From: an uncultured Eubacteriales bacterium | GTDB lineage: Bacteria > Bacillota > Clostridia > Oscillospirales > UBA644 | Direction: 5' to 3' | Assembly (NCBI GenBank): GCA_934501435.1 | Contig: CAKSTW010000004.1 | Coordinates: 1 to 64,000, forward strand | DNA: 64,000 nt | In this document: piece by piece, positions 1 through 8,967 of the stretch | Layout: every line of letters starts with the position of its first letter | How positions within the stretch are numbered: the first letter of the stretch is position 1 | The notes under the pieces: model-generated | What the model was told of the DNA's origin: nothing | What the model saw: the letters and a program-made list of their open reading frames with translations, nothing else | Databases searched by the model: none | Program-made: the position numbers and the translations under genes

Positions 1-230
1 CGACATTGACGGCCTCGTAAAAATGCCATGGGGCAAGCATTTTTACTTCGTGGTAAAATGTCTTCGTAAACACTTTCCTGCAATATTTCGGGGCATTCGC
101 CCCGCCGCGGACGTCTCCGCGCCCTCGACATTGACGGCCTCGTAAAAATGCCATGGGGCAAGCATTTTTACTTCGTGGTAAAATGTCTTCGTAAACACTT
201 TCTGCAATATTTCGGAATATTCGCCCCTGC
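1..230. repeat. 125-bp-period direct repeat, two copies
   Basis: Bases 1 to about 110 recur from base 126 to about 230. The first 75 or so bases match almost exactly, apart from a single-base indel in a CTTTC(C)TGC stretch. Each copy holds an inverted repeat, GTAAAAATGC / GCATTTTTAC. The first copy starts at or before the window edge, so more copies may lie upstream. Short ORFs across it are repeat artefacts. The rest of 231-358 holds no gene that I can support. Confidence 0.85.
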
Positions 231-358
231 GAAACCTCGCCCCCGCCGCGGCACCGACCGCACCGCAAAATCCTCTGCAAACATATTTCTGTTCCGCGAC
301 AAAGACGCCGAGATCCGCCTTTATCATCATAAACCGAAACCGTAAAAGGAGAGTTCAG

Positions 359-1891
359 ATGACGGATGAATTTATAAAGACCCTGAGATCAAAAATAAAA
401 CCGATATGGATTTTTGCATTCTCCTCCGCGTTTATCGCCGGGCTTCTCGCTCATTTATACAGAATGACAAACTGGCTGCCGAACTGGGATTCGCTCGTAT
501 TCCGCGAAGACCATCAGCACATGGAGGCGCTCGGCCGCTGGTTTCTGGCTTTTGCCGCGAAGATCAGCACGGCGTTTGAAGTACCGTGGTTAAACGGAGT
601 GCTTGCAATATTCTATATTGCTCTTGCGGCAGTTTTTATATGCGAAATTTTCGGGATAAAAAGCAGGCTTTGCGCCGCGCTTACGGGGGCTGTCGCCGTA
701 ACGTTTCCGGCTGTGACCTCGACCCTTACCTACTGTTATGTTGCCGACGCTTACGCGCTTTCGTTTCTGCTGACCTGTATTGCGGTCTTGCTTCTCACGA
801 AAAAAAGAATCGGACCCTCCGTCTTCGGGGTGCTACTGCTCTCCGTTTCAATGGGGATATATCAGGCTTACATAACCACCGCGATAGCGCTCCTTACGGC
901 ATATCTTATTCTCGGTGTTATAAAAGGCGACAAAACTTCCGCATCCTTAAAAAAGGCGCTTAAATACATAATATGCGGGGTTGCTGCGTTCGCGGTCTAT
1001 TATGCGGTCCAAAGTCTCGTCATGGCGCTTACAAACATCACGGCGTCCGATTATCAGGGCTTTTCCTCCGCGTTTTCCTTTAAGAATTTTTCTTTTTCCA
1101 CCGCGGTGCCCGCAGCGTTCTATACTTTTTTCAAATTCTTTATTGATTTTGACAGCGGTTTCAATCTTTATTCCGCGACGAATATCGTTTTCTTTGTTTT
1201 TCTGGCGGCGGGCTATCTTTACGCAATAATCAAAAACGTCCGAAGAAGCGGCCTTATTCTCGTTTTCATCTATATAATTTCGATACCGATAGGCTGTGAT
1301 TTCCTTTATTTTGCAAACGCCGACCTCGACTATCATACGCTCATGAAAATGAGTTATTTTATCGTTTATATCTATCTTATCCTGTTATATGAAAACGCGG
1401 ATTTCAAAAATATCCGCATAAATGCGGTTAAAACATGGGCGGTCTTCATAATATGCTCGGCGATGGTCTTCTGCAATATCCGCATTGCGAATATCGCCTA
1501 TCACAAACTGCAGATGGCGTTTGAAAAATCGTACGGTATCCTCATAAGAATTTCCGACAGGATAGAGTCTCTTGACGGCTACGAAAACGCGACGAAGATC
1601 CTCGTTGTCGGCAGTCTCAAAAATTCGGAGGCGTATTCCGTAATGATACCTCCCGAAATCACCGGCTCGACCAACGGGCTTATACTGCGGCATGACGACG
1701 AATCCGTAAACCAGAGCGTTATGACGTCGGCTCTGAACGATTACTGCAATATGAACCTCAAGTTCCTTTCGGGCAAAGAGGCGGCGGCGTTAAAGAACAC
1801 CAAACTTGTAAAAAGTATGCCGCTCTGGCCGAAACAGGGCTCTGTTGCGATATATAAAGACACTGTCATTCTGAAACTCAGCGAAGAATAA
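359..1891 (+). CDS. GtrII-like membrane glucosyltransferase
   Basis: A 510-residue polytopic membrane protein. About ten hydrophobic segments run from residue 16 to roughly 385 and are followed by a soluble tail of about 110 residues. The early WLPNWDSLVFRED segment and the overall layout resemble the glucosyltransferase GtrII family, which moves glucose from a lipid carrier onto surface polysaccharide on the outer face of the membrane. An AAAGGAGAG ribosome site precedes the ATG. The next gene, a ChbG-type deacetylase, starts 17 bases downstream and is probably co-transcribed, which fits surface-glycan modification. The acceptor is unknown. Family assignment is moderate and substrate assignment is inference. 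Confidence 0.7.
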   Translation: MTDEFIKTLRSKIKPIWIFAFSSAFIAGLLAHLYRMTNWLPNWDSLVFREDHQHMEALGRWFLAFAAKISTAFEVPWLNGVLAIFYIALAAVFICEIFGIKSRLCAALTGAVAVTFPAVTSTLTYCYVADAYALSFLLTCIAVLLLTKKRIGPSVFGVLLLSVSMGIYQAYITTAIALLTAYLILGVIKGDKTSASLKKALKYIICGVAAFAVYYAVQSLVMALTNITASDYQGFSSAFSFKNFSFSTAVPAAFYTFFKFFIDFDSGFNLYSATNIVFFVFLAAGYLYAIIKNVRRSGLILVFIYIISIPIGCDFLYFANADLDYHTLMKMSYFIVYIYLILLYENADFKNIRINAVKTWAVFIICSAMVFCNIRIANIAYHKLQMAFEKSYGILIRISDRIESLDGYENATKILVVGSLKNSEAYSVMIPPEITGSTNGLILRHDDESVNQSVMTSALNDYCNMNLKFLSGKEAAALKNTKLVKSMPLWPKQGSVAIYKDTVILKLSEE

Positions 1892-1908
1892 TCAAAAGGA
1901 CCGAACCG

Positions 1909-2799
1909 ATGAAATTTGAACCGCGTATTTATTGGTGCGCCGACGATTTCGGCTTGACCGCCGCCTCCTGCGACAGGATACTGCAATGCAATAAAGACGG
2001 CTTTCTCGGCAGAATAAGCGTATTCCCGAACTCGGACGTCGCAGACATTCGGGAAAAGATAAGAAACGCCGGAAATGCGAATTTCGGAGTGCATATAAAC
2101 CTTGTCGAAGGCAAATGCGTTTCGGACAAAAGTTCCCTGTCGCTTCTTGTCGACGGCGACGGATATTTCAAAAAAACCTATACGGGGCTCTTGGCGCTTT
2201 CCCTTTCTCCGAAAAGAAAACTGTTCAAAAAACAGCTGAAAACGGAGATCAAAGCCCAGATAGAAAAAACGATTTCCGTTTTTCCGGATAAAACGCGGAT
2301 AATGCTTGACAGTCACCAGCACACCCACACGATCCCGCTTGTTTTTTCCGCGCTGAGCGAAGTTATTGAGGAAAACGGGCTTGAAGTCGGCTATATCAGA
2401 ACTCCCGCGGAACCGCTTTCGCCTTTTATAAAGACCCCGTCTCTTTTCGGCTCATACATATCGGTAAATCTCATAAAACAGTGGCTCATCAACTTTTTCA
2501 CCATTATAAACCGCGGCGGAATAAAAAAACTCGGCATACCGTCGGCTTGCTTTTTCGGAATAATGTTTTCGGGAAAAATGACCGAGGAAAGGGTCAGAAA
2601 ACTTCTTCCCGCATACGTTAAATACGCAAAAAAGCGCCGCTGCGACATAGAGATACTCTTTCATCCCGGATATGTCGATGCAGGAGAAGCGCTTTGCGGG
2701 TTCAAGTTCAAAAAGTTCTATCTTTCGGAGAACAGGCGCCGCGAATACGACGCCCTGCGCGCATTTGAAAAAAACAAAGACTTCCTCAACATTGACTGA
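1909..2799 (+). CDS. ChbG/HpnK (YdjC) family carbohydrate deacetylase
   Basis: A 296-residue YdjC-fold protein. The family removes acetyl groups from N-acetylated sugars using a metal held by an Asp and two His. The family motifs are visible in order: ADDFG at residues 11-15, VHINL near 61-65, SHQHTH at 135-140 and FHPGY near the C-terminus. Coupling to the upstream GtrII-like protein suggests a glycan or lipid-linked sugar substrate. HpnK-type members act on hopanoid glycolipids, but no hopanoid gene is nearby. The stop codon lies inside a terminator hairpin. Confidence 0.85.
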   Translation: MKFEPRIYWCADDFGLTAASCDRILQCNKDGFLGRISVFPNSDVADIREKIRNAGNANFGVHINLVEGKCVSDKSSLSLLVDGDGYFKKTYTGLLALSLSPKRKLFKKQLKTEIKAQIEKTISVFPDKTRIMLDSHQHTHTIPLVFSALSEVIEENGLEVGYIRTPAEPLSPFIKTPSLFGSYISVNLIKQWLINFFTIINRGGIKKLGIPSACFFGIMFSGKMTEERVRKLLPAYVKYAKKRRCDIEILFHPGYVDAGEALCGFKFKKFYLSENRRREYDALRAFEKNKDFLNID

Positions 2800-2813
2800 G
2801 GAAGTCTTTATTT
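2776..2813 (+). terminator. Terminator overlapping the deacetylase stop codon
   Basis: A perfect 13-bp stem (AAAGACTTCCTCA at 2776-2788 with TGAGGAAGTCTTT at 2797-2809) followed by a T-rich stretch. The TGA stop codon (2797-2799) is the first triplet of the 3' arm, so the last codons of the gene form the 5' arm. Confidence 0.85.
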
Positions 2814-2829
2814 ACGGCGGAGAAAATGT

Positions 2830-3699
2830 ATGACGTATGAAGAAAAAAACGAAAAAAGGCGGGCGCTCGCACGGAAATATCTCGACGACCCGACCGATAT
2901 GCAGAATCTGAACGAACTTTTCGGACTTATCCGTCCGCTTGCCGTCTTCGTCATGAAAGAACACGAAAAAATTCCGTCGCTTGAAAAAGACGATTATATG
3001 CAGATTGCGGACATCACCGCATGGAAAGTCCTTGAAAGAATACGGGTAAAGCCTGATATTATCGACAATTTTGAGGCATACGTCGTCGCGGCGATAAGAA
3101 ACGGTTATATTGCGGAGTATCGGAAATACGTATTCAAAAGTCTGCTCGAATCAAAATCATATACAAGGAAAAACAGCTCACTCAATGCGGCATATCTGTA
3201 CTCTATGGAGGAATATGTCGAAAAAATCGCGGAAAAGAGACGGGCTTATGTAAGAGATTTCAGAAAAAAACATCTTGAACTTTGCCGACAGCGTGATCGC
3301 GACTATTGGAACGGACACAAGGATAAAAAGAGAGAAAAAGATCGACGCTATCGCGAAAAACACAAGGAAAAACTGAAAATACAAAAAAGAGAATACAAAA
3401 GGACGCACCGCGAAGAAATAAATGCCCGCGCAAGAAAATACCGTGCGGAAAACGGAGACGCCGTCCGGGAAAAGAGAAGAGAATACTATCAAAAAACAAA
3501 AGAACATCAGAAAGCCTATCGCGAAGCATACAAGAAAGCGAACCCCGAAAAGGTCAAGGCGTACAGGGACAGGTATTATAATAAAAACAAAGAGCAGATC
3601 CTTGCAAAAAGCCGAGAATACAAACGCAGAAAGAGGGCTGAGGAAAAGTTGAAAAAAGCGGCTGCCCCTCTTTGCGGTTCCGAAAATTGCCTGAAATAA
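2830..3699 (+). CDS. Sigma-70 region 2-like protein with basic tandem-repeat tail
   Basis: 289 residues in two parts. Residues of about 10-110 resemble sigma-70 region 2: a helical segment with DDYMQIADITAWKVLERI, then NFEAYVVAAIRNGYIAEYRKY. There is no recognisable region 4. From about residue 130 to the end the protein is a strongly basic, Tyr/Arg/Lys/Glu-rich array of imperfect repeats of about 15 residues (REYKRTHREEINARARKYR type), probably long charged helices that may bind nucleic acid. It has its own GGAG site and follows a terminator, so it is probably transcribed separately. Whether it is a functional sigma factor or an RNA-binding protein is unknown. Confidence 0.6.
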   Translation: MTYEEKNEKRRALARKYLDDPTDMQNLNELFGLIRPLAVFVMKEHEKIPSLEKDDYMQIADITAWKVLERIRVKPDIIDNFEAYVVAAIRNGYIAEYRKYVFKSLLESKSYTRKNSSLNAAYLYSMEEYVEKIAEKRRAYVRDFRKKHLELCRQRDRDYWNGHKDKKREKDRRYREKHKEKLKIQKREYKRTHREEINARARKYRAENGDAVREKRREYYQKTKEHQKAYREAYKKANPEKVKAYRDRYYNKNKEQILAKSREYKRRKRAEEKLKKAAAPLCGSENCLK

Positions 3700-3888
3700 C
3701 GGCAGAAAGCCGCCGTATATCGTTTCCCTCTGCCCGGCGCTCAAAAAAACGTGAACGGGTTCGGGAGCCCTTGCCGAATTTGAAAAAGCGACCGCCGCGC
3801 AGTCGTCGAAAGGGTACAATCATATATAATATGGCGGAAAAGCAGCTTACGGGCGGCGGACGCGGGCTTTGAAAAAAATAAGACAAAA

Positions 3889-3914
3889 AAGGCGCTTGCA
3901 TCGGCGAGCGCCTT
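3889..3914 (-). terminator. Terminator of the Ltp-repeat gene
   Basis: An 11-bp stem with one wobble pair (3889-3899 with 3904-3914), followed on the minus strand by a TTTTTTG run. It lies just downstream of the minus-strand gene ending at 3935. The 3700-3888 stretch shows no supported gene. Confidence 0.8.
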
Positions 3915-3934
3915 TCCCTTTATATCTCAAAAAA

Positions 3935-4837
3935 TCAGAGTTCCGTTTTTGAAATTGCGTAGTTTATTTCGTCTTCGGTAAAACCCTCGTCGGAAAGAAT
4001 TTCCGTGAGTTCCTCTTTCGTGTCTTCTTCCGGGTCGAAGTATTTCTTCGCATATCGCGCCGCCTGCTCTTTCCAGTCCGCGCCGCAGTTGTCGGCTCCG
4101 TATTCCGCCTGTCCGGTGGTGAAATATTCCTCTTCGGCAAGCTGTTTTTTCAGCGATTCATGCGAAAAGGCTTCCGCGCCAAGATACTCTTTTGCGGCTT
4201 TCACAGCCTGAAAATTCCAGTCAGCGCCGCAGTTGTCGGCGCCGTATTCCGCCTGTCCGGGGGTGAAATATTCCTCTTCGGCAAGCTGTTTTTTCAGCGA
4301 TTCATGCGAAAAGGCTTCCGTGTCAAGATACTCTTTTGCGGCTTTCACAGCCTGAAAATCCCAGTCCGCACCGCAGTTGTCGGCGCCGTATTCCGCCTTT
4401 TCGGGCGGGAACCCGTCGGACACAAGCTGTTCCGTCAGCCCTTTATGGGAAAAGGCGCTGGAATCAAGATAGTCTTTTGCCTCTCTTACCGCGTTCAAAG
4501 AAGAAAATTCTTCCCCGTCACACAAGTTTCCGATTATTTTCGGAAGATACAAATGATATTCGTCGTAAGGCTCTCCCTTGTCCTTTACGCGGATACGCTT
4601 TTGCGTTCCGTCCTTAAAATGCAGCATCAAGGTCACTATGTCATATTTATATACGTCGCGGGTGTCGTAATGCATCGGGTCTTCCGGCGGATAAGTCCAG
4701 TCGATATCGATTTCTGTGCCGAATACACAGTCTCTGCCGATTTCTTCCGCCCATTCGGTTTTTTCCAAATCCGATTTCACGAATATCGCGCAGAGAATTA
4801 CCGCGACAACTATGGCGACGACGATAAAAATCCACAT
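3935..4837 (-). CDS. Membrane-anchored Ltp-repeat protein
   Basis: 300 residues. One N-terminal membrane helix (WIFIVVAIVVAVILCAIFV) is followed by a spacer of about 80 residues and four repeats of about 48 residues of the type AKEYLDTEAFSHESLKKQL...YGADNCGADW, matching the host cell surface-exposed lipoprotein (Ltp) repeat family. Some Ltp proteins block phage DNA entry. In others the repeats are part of host surface proteins. The start at 4837 is chosen because GAGGGGAAAG lies just upstream; an ATG 16 codons earlier has no such site. The two central repeats are almost identical at DNA level with a 144-bp period, so copy number may vary. Confidence 0.75.
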   Translation of the reverse strand: MWIFIVVAIVVAVILCAIFVKSDLEKTEWAEEIGRDCVFGTEIDIDWTYPPEDPMHYDTRDVYKYDIVTLMLHFKDGTQKRIRVKDKGEPYDEYHLYLPKIIGNLCDGEEFSSLNAVREAKDYLDSSAFSHKGLTEQLVSDGFPPEKAEYGADNCGADWDFQAVKAAKEYLDTEAFSHESLKKQLAEEEYFTPGQAEYGADNCGADWNFQAVKAAKEYLGAEAFSHESLKKQLAEEEYFTTGQAEYGADNCGADWKEQAARYAKKYFDPEEDTKEELTEILSDEGFTEDEINYAISKTEL

Positions 4838-4950
4838 ATCTTTCCCCTCCGCCCCTATTTTATCCGATATCGGGGCGTTTGTCAAATAAAGTCTTTACAA
4901 ATCCGAAAAAAAAGTGTATTATATACCTATAAAGTACAGGGGGGATTAAA

Positions 4951-5640
4951 ATGAAAAAATCAGGCGTATTCTGGGGGCTTTCGCTTATAGGAACGGCGAT
5001 TCTCCTTTTGGTAAGTTATCTCGGGACAAGTCTCGGCTTTCTTGACATATCGGGCGTTCCCGTTGTGAGGATATGTCTCGGCGTTCTGTGTCTTGCGTGG
5101 CTCATTTCGGCGGTCGTCCGCCTGAAATTCTCGGAAATATTCTTTCCGTTGGCGTTTATTTTTCTTTTGTTCGAAGGGGAGATCGCGGGGCTTATCGGGG
5201 CAAAAACCGATAATCTTATCCCGACATGGATAGTTATTCTCTGCGCGTTTCTTTTAACGATAGGCGTCGGAACGCTTTTCCCGAAAAAGGAAAAAACATA
5301 TACCGAAAACGCGCGGAGGATAGGTTCCGACGAAAAGAGCAGAATGGGTCATTTCGTAAAGTATATCGACTGCACCGATTTCACCGACGCAAGGGTCGAC
5401 AACTCGATGGGCGAATGCGAAGTTTTCTTTGAAAACACGCAGAATTATCAGGGCGGCGGAACGCTCTACGTAACCAACAACCTCGGAGCCGTAACGGTAA
5501 GAGTCCCCGCCGACTGGAAAATTATTACCGATTTCGAAAACGGGGCAGGAGACGTTTCCGTGCCGTCGGGCGGCGGCGAAAAAACGCTCAGAATTTCGGG
5601 AAAAAACAATCTCGGAAGCGTGAACGTCGTAAGAGAATAA
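4951..5640 (+). CDS. LiaF-like membrane protein with toast-rack domain
   Basis: 229 residues. The first 110 residues form about four membrane helices. The soluble C-terminal half (about 128-229) has repeating short beta-strand motifs such as ARVDNSMGECEVFF and LYVTNNLGAVTVRVP, as seen in LiaF-like and toast-rack domains linked to cell-envelope stress sensing. A GGGGGATTAAA ribosome site precedes the ATG. No LiaRS two-component pair is adjacent, so an actual stress-response role is not shown. The gene ends in a strong terminator. Confidence 0.7.
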   Translation: MKKSGVFWGLSLIGTAILLLVSYLGTSLGFLDISGVPVVRICLGVLCLAWLISAVVRLKFSEIFFPLAFIFLLFEGEIAGLIGAKTDNLIPTWIVILCAFLLTIGVGTLFPKKEKTYTENARRIGSDEKSRMGHFVKYIDCTDFTDARVDNSMGECEVFFENTQNYQGGGTLYVTNNLGAVTVRVPADWKIITDFENGAGDVSVPSGGGEKTLRISGKNNLGSVNVVRE

Positions 5641-5680
5641 AAATTGAGGCTGCAATTTTTTTGCAGTCTCAATTTTTTTT
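5641..5680 (+). terminator. Terminator after the LiaF-like gene
   Basis: AAATTGAGGCTGCAA pairs with TTGCAGTCTCAATTT around a T-rich loop, followed by eight T residues. Confidence 0.85.
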
Positions 5681-5707
5681 GCGCTTTCTTAAATTGTGAC
5701 AAAAGTA

Positions 5708-5736
5708 TTGACTAACCTTTGCGGGTTTGATATAAT
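5708..5736 (+). promoter_or_regulatory. Sigma-A promoter of the deo operon
   Basis: TTGACT at 5708-5713 and a perfect TATAAT at 5731-5736 with 17-bp spacing, 32 bases before the tdk start. No clear operator palindrome is seen here. Confidence 0.85.
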
Positions 5737-5768
5737 GTAATCGGAAATTTATCGTTTGGGAGAATGAA

Positions 5769-6386
5769 ATGGCGAAACTTTATTTCAAGTTCGGCGCTAT
5801 GGGCAGTTCGAAGACGGCGCAGGCGCTGATGACAAAATTCAATTACGAAGAAAAGGACAAAAGCGTTCTTTTGATAAAGCCCGCGACCGACAACCGCGAC
5901 GACAGAGTGGGCGACGACGGCAGAATAATAACCGAGGTGCGGAGCAGAATAGGACTCTACGCCCCTGCGACGGCGGTTCCGGATACCGAAAACCTTATCG
6001 AAATGTATCTTTCCGAAAACGAAAGGTCGGAAGTCGACGTCATAATCTGCGACGAATGTCAGTTCCTTACCGAAAAGCAGGTCGACGAACTCAAGGATAT
6101 CGCCGACCTTTACGACGTCCCAGTTTTGTGTTTCGGACTCCGCGCCGATTTCAGGACGAAACTTTTCCCCGGCAGCAAGCGCCTTTTCGAAATCGCGGAC
6201 AGTATTTCCGAGATAAAGTCCATCTGCCGCTGCGGAAGAAAAGCTACGGTAAACGCCAGAATAGACGGAAACGGGAAAATAATAACCGAGGGAAATCAGG
6301 TCTTTATCGGCGGCACGGGACAGTATGTCGGAATGTGCTATAAATGTTACAGAAAACAGATAAAAGAAGAGGGAGGCTCTTTATGA
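5769..6386 (+). CDS. tdk: Thymidine kinase
   Basis: 205 residues, the usual length for type II thymidine kinase, which phosphorylates thymidine with ATP. The nucleotide-binding loop is FGAMGSSKT at residues 8-16, a slight variant of the usual GxMxSGKS. The DECQ motif follows near residue 95. The structural zinc cysteines are visible as CRCG and CYKC in the C-terminal third, beside the lasso-loop sequence GGTGQYVGMC that binds the base. It is the first gene of the nucleoside operon and its stop overlaps the deoC start (ATGA). Confidence 0.95.
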   Translation: MAKLYFKFGAMGSSKTAQALMTKFNYEEKDKSVLLIKPATDNRDDRVGDDGRIITEVRSRIGLYAPATAVPDTENLIEMYLSENERSEVDVIICDECQFLTEKQVDELKDIADLYDVPVLCFGLRADFRTKLFPGSKRLFEIADSISEIKSICRCGRKATVNARIDGNGKIITEGNQVFIGGTGQYVGMCYKCYRKQIKEEGGSL

Positions 6387-7042
6387 AAATAGAAGAAATT
6401 CTCGCAAAGGTCGATCACACGCTGCTTTCGCAGACGGCGACGTGGGAAGAAATAAAAAAGATATGCGACGACGGAATGAAATATAAGACCGCGTCGGTCT
6501 GCATACCCGCGTCTTATGTTAAGACGGCGAAAGAATATGTCGGGGATAAACTCCCTATCTGCACCGTTATCGGTTTCCCGAACGGATATTCGACGACCGA
6601 AACGAAGTGTTTCGAGACCGCCGACGCCGTAAAAAACGGAGCGGACGAAATAGATATGGTAATAAACATCGGCTGGCTCAAAGATAAAAAATATGCCGAA
6701 CTTACCGATGAGATAAAAAGAGTAAAAGCCTCCTGCGGCGGTAAAATATTAAAGGTTATAATCGAAACGTGTCTGCTTACCGACGGAGAGAAGATCGAAA
6801 TGTGCCGTATCGTCACCGAATCGGGCGCCGATTTTATCAAAACCTCGACCGGTTTTTCGACCGCGGGAGCGACTTTTGACGATATCGCCCTTTTTGCAAA
6901 GCACGTCGGACCGAATGTCAAAATAAAAGCCGCCGGCGGAATTTCGTCGGTCGCCGACGCCGAAAAATTCATTTCGCTCGGCGCTTCGAGGCTCGGAACA
7001 AGCCGAATAGTAAAGATCGTAAAAGAGGAAAACCTTATATAA
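6383..7042 (+). CDS. deoC: Deoxyribose-phosphate aldolase
   Basis: 219 residues. The enzyme splits 2-deoxyribose 5-phosphate into acetaldehyde and glyceraldehyde 3-phosphate. The Schiff-base lysine lies in FIKTSTGFS, and the second active-site lysine in VKIKAAGG. The ATG at 6383 overlaps the tdk TGA and has GGGAGG upstream, which decides it over an ATG 13 codons earlier. It completes the pathway begun by the phosphorylases and DeoB encoded nearby. Confidence 0.95.
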   Translation: MKIEEILAKVDHTLLSQTATWEEIKKICDDGMKYKTASVCIPASYVKTAKEYVGDKLPICTVIGFPNGYSTTETKCFETADAVKNGADEIDMVINIGWLKDKKYAELTDEIKRVKASCGGKILKVIIETCLLTDGEKIEMCRIVTESGADFIKTSTGFSTAGATFDDIALFAKHVGPNVKIKAAGGISSVADAEKFISLGASRLGTSRIVKIVKEENLI

Positions 7043-7057
7043 GAAAGGAAGACTGTT

Positions 7058-7801
7058 ATGACAAAGCCTTATCCTACGCCCCATATAGCGGCGACTCCCG
7101 AAGATTTCGCAAAAACCGTCCTTATGCCGGGAGACCCTCTCCGCGCGAAATTTATCGCCGAAAACTTTCTTGAAAACGCAAAACTCGTCAATAACGTAAG
7201 AGGAATTCAGGGATATACCGGAACCTACAAAGGCGCGCGCGTTTCGGTCATGGCGAGCGGAATGGGTATGCCGTCGATAGGCATATATTCTTACGAACTC
7301 TATAACTTTTTCGGCGTCGAAAACATTATGAGAATAGGCTCCGCAGGGGCTCTCGACCCGAAAATCAAGGTCAGAGACATCGTTATGGGAATGGGTGCGT
7401 CGACGAACTCGAATTTCGCCTCCCAATATCATCTTCCCGGAACGTTTTCCGCAATTTGCAGCTATGAAATGCTCAGGACCTGTGTTTCCGTCGCGGACGA
7501 GATGAAACTCCGCTACAACGTCGGAAACCTGCTTTCCTCCGACACTTTCTATACCGACGAAAAGGGCGTTCCCTCGGATCTTACCGCCAATGCCGTCTGG
7601 ACGAAAATGGGAATTTCCGCAATCGAAATGGAGGCTGCGGCTCTCTATATGAACGCCGCGCGCTGCGGCAAAAACGCCCTTGCAATATGCACCGTTTCCG
7701 ACCATATCGTTACGGGTGAAGTTACGACCGCCGAAGAAAGACAGAACTCCTTTACCGATATGATGACTCTGGCTCTCGAAACGGCAAAACGCCTCGGATA
7801 G
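7058..7801 (+). CDS. deoD: Purine-nucleoside phosphorylase (DeoD type)
   Basis: 247 residues of the hexameric PNP family, which cleaves purine (deoxy)nucleosides with phosphate. The family signature GMGMPSIGIYSYEL and the phosphate-binding MPGDPLRAKF are present, as is the nucleoside-site EMEAAALY near residue 190 and SDHIVTGE near the end. It is 15 bases after deoC with an AAGGAAG site, so it belongs to the same operon. Its product deoxyribose 1-phosphate is the substrate for the next gene. Confidence 0.95.
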   Translation: MTKPYPTPHIAATPEDFAKTVLMPGDPLRAKFIAENFLENAKLVNNVRGIQGYTGTYKGARVSVMASGMGMPSIGIYSYELYNFFGVENIMRIGSAGALDPKIKVRDIVMGMGASTNSNFASQYHLPGTFSAICSYEMLRTCVSVADEMKLRYNVGNLLSSDTFYTDEKGVPSDLTANAVWTKMGISAIEMEAAALYMNAARCGKNALAICTVSDHIVTGEVTTAEERQNSFTDMMTLALETAKRLG

Positions 7802-7809
7802 GTGAAAAA

Positions 7810-8958
7810 ATGAAAAGAATTTTCCTTATAGTGCTTGATTCCTGCGGAATAGGCAGACTTCCCGACGCCGATAAGTTCGGCGACGGCGACTGCAACACCC
7901 TGAAAAGGATTTCCGCGTCTCCGAAGTTTTCGGGGAAGAATATGATTAAAATGGGAATAGGCAATATCGACGGCGTGGATTTTCTTGAAAAAGCCGAAAA
8001 ACCGCTCGCGAAATACGGAAAACTTGCGGAAAAATCGGCGGGAAAAGACACCACGACCGGACACTGGGAAATCGCGGGCGTCATTTCCGAAAAGGCGATG
8101 CCGACATACCCCGACGGTTTTCCCGACGACGTTATTGCCGAATTTTCAAGACTTACCGGAAGGGGAGTGCTTTGCAACAAGCCCTATTCGGGCACCGAAG
8201 TTATCAAAGTTTACGGCGACGAACACGTTAAAACGGGCGACCTTATAGTCTACACCTCCGCCGACAGCGTTTTTCAGATAGCCGCCCACGAAGAGGTCGT
8301 TCCTCTCGAAATGCTTTACGAATACTGCCGCATCGCAAGGAAAATGCTGACGGGCGACAATGCCGTCGGCAGGGTTATCGCGCGTCCTTTTATCGGAAAA
8401 TCCCCCGACTATGTAAGGACCGCGAACCGCCGCGATTTTTCGCTCGAACCGACGGGAAAAACCGTGCTCGACGCAATAGTCGAAAACGGAAAAACGGTTT
8501 ACGCGATAGGCAAAATTTCCGATATTTTCGCGGGCAGAGGAATTTCCGAAAAGGTCTCCACCCATTCCAATAAAGAGGGCATGGCGGCGACCATTGACGC
8601 CGTTAAAAAAGATTTCGAGGGACTTTGCTTTGTAAATCTCGTCGATTTCGATATGCTTTACGGACACCGTCAGGACGTCGATGGCTATGCCGCGGCTTAT
8701 GCCGAATTCGACGGCTGGCTTCCGTCGTTCGTTTCCGAAATGAAAGACGGAGACGTTTTGATGGTAACAGCCGACCACGGCTGCGATCCCGGCGACGAAC
8801 ACACCGACCACACAAGAGAATATATTCCTCTTATCGTTTACGGAAAGAATGTCGTTCCGGGAAATATCGGAATCCGTCAGACGTTTGCGGATATCGCGGC
8901 GTCGGTCGCCGAATATCTTGAAATTCCCTACAAGTCCCCCGGAAAAAGTTTTCTTTAA
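7810..8958 (+). CDS. deoB: Phosphopentomutase
   Basis: 382 residues. An alkaline-phosphatase-superfamily mutase that converts (deoxy)ribose 1-phosphate to the 5-phosphate using two manganese ions. The N-terminal metal motif VLDSCGIG, the phosphate-accepting Thr segment GKDTTTGHWE and the C-terminal ADHGCDPGDEHTDHTRE metal ligands are all present. It is 8 bases downstream of deoD. It links nucleoside phosphorolysis (deoD, pdp) to DeoC. Confidence 0.95.
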   Translation: MKRIFLIVLDSCGIGRLPDADKFGDGDCNTLKRISASPKFSGKNMIKMGIGNIDGVDFLEKAEKPLAKYGKLAEKSAGKDTTTGHWEIAGVISEKAMPTYPDGFPDDVIAEFSRLTGRGVLCNKPYSGTEVIKVYGDEHVKTGDLIVYTSADSVFQIAAHEEVVPLEMLYEYCRIARKMLTGDNAVGRVIARPFIGKSPDYVRTANRRDFSLEPTGKTVLDAIVENGKTVYAIGKISDIFAGRGISEKVSTHSNKEGMAATIDAVKKDFEGLCFVNLVDFDMLYGHRQDVDGYAAAYAEFDGWLPSFVSEMKDGDVLMVTADHGCDPGDEHTDHTREYIPLIVYGKNVVPGNIGIRQTFADIAASVAEYLEIPYKSPGKSFL

Positions 8959-8967
8959 GGAGGAAAT

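Noticed and set aside
4160..4954. 264-codon plus-strand ORF opposite the Ltp-repeat gene
   Set aside because: Its repeats are the antisense of the Ltp repeats, and the minus-strand gene has a good ribosome site, membrane anchor and family match.
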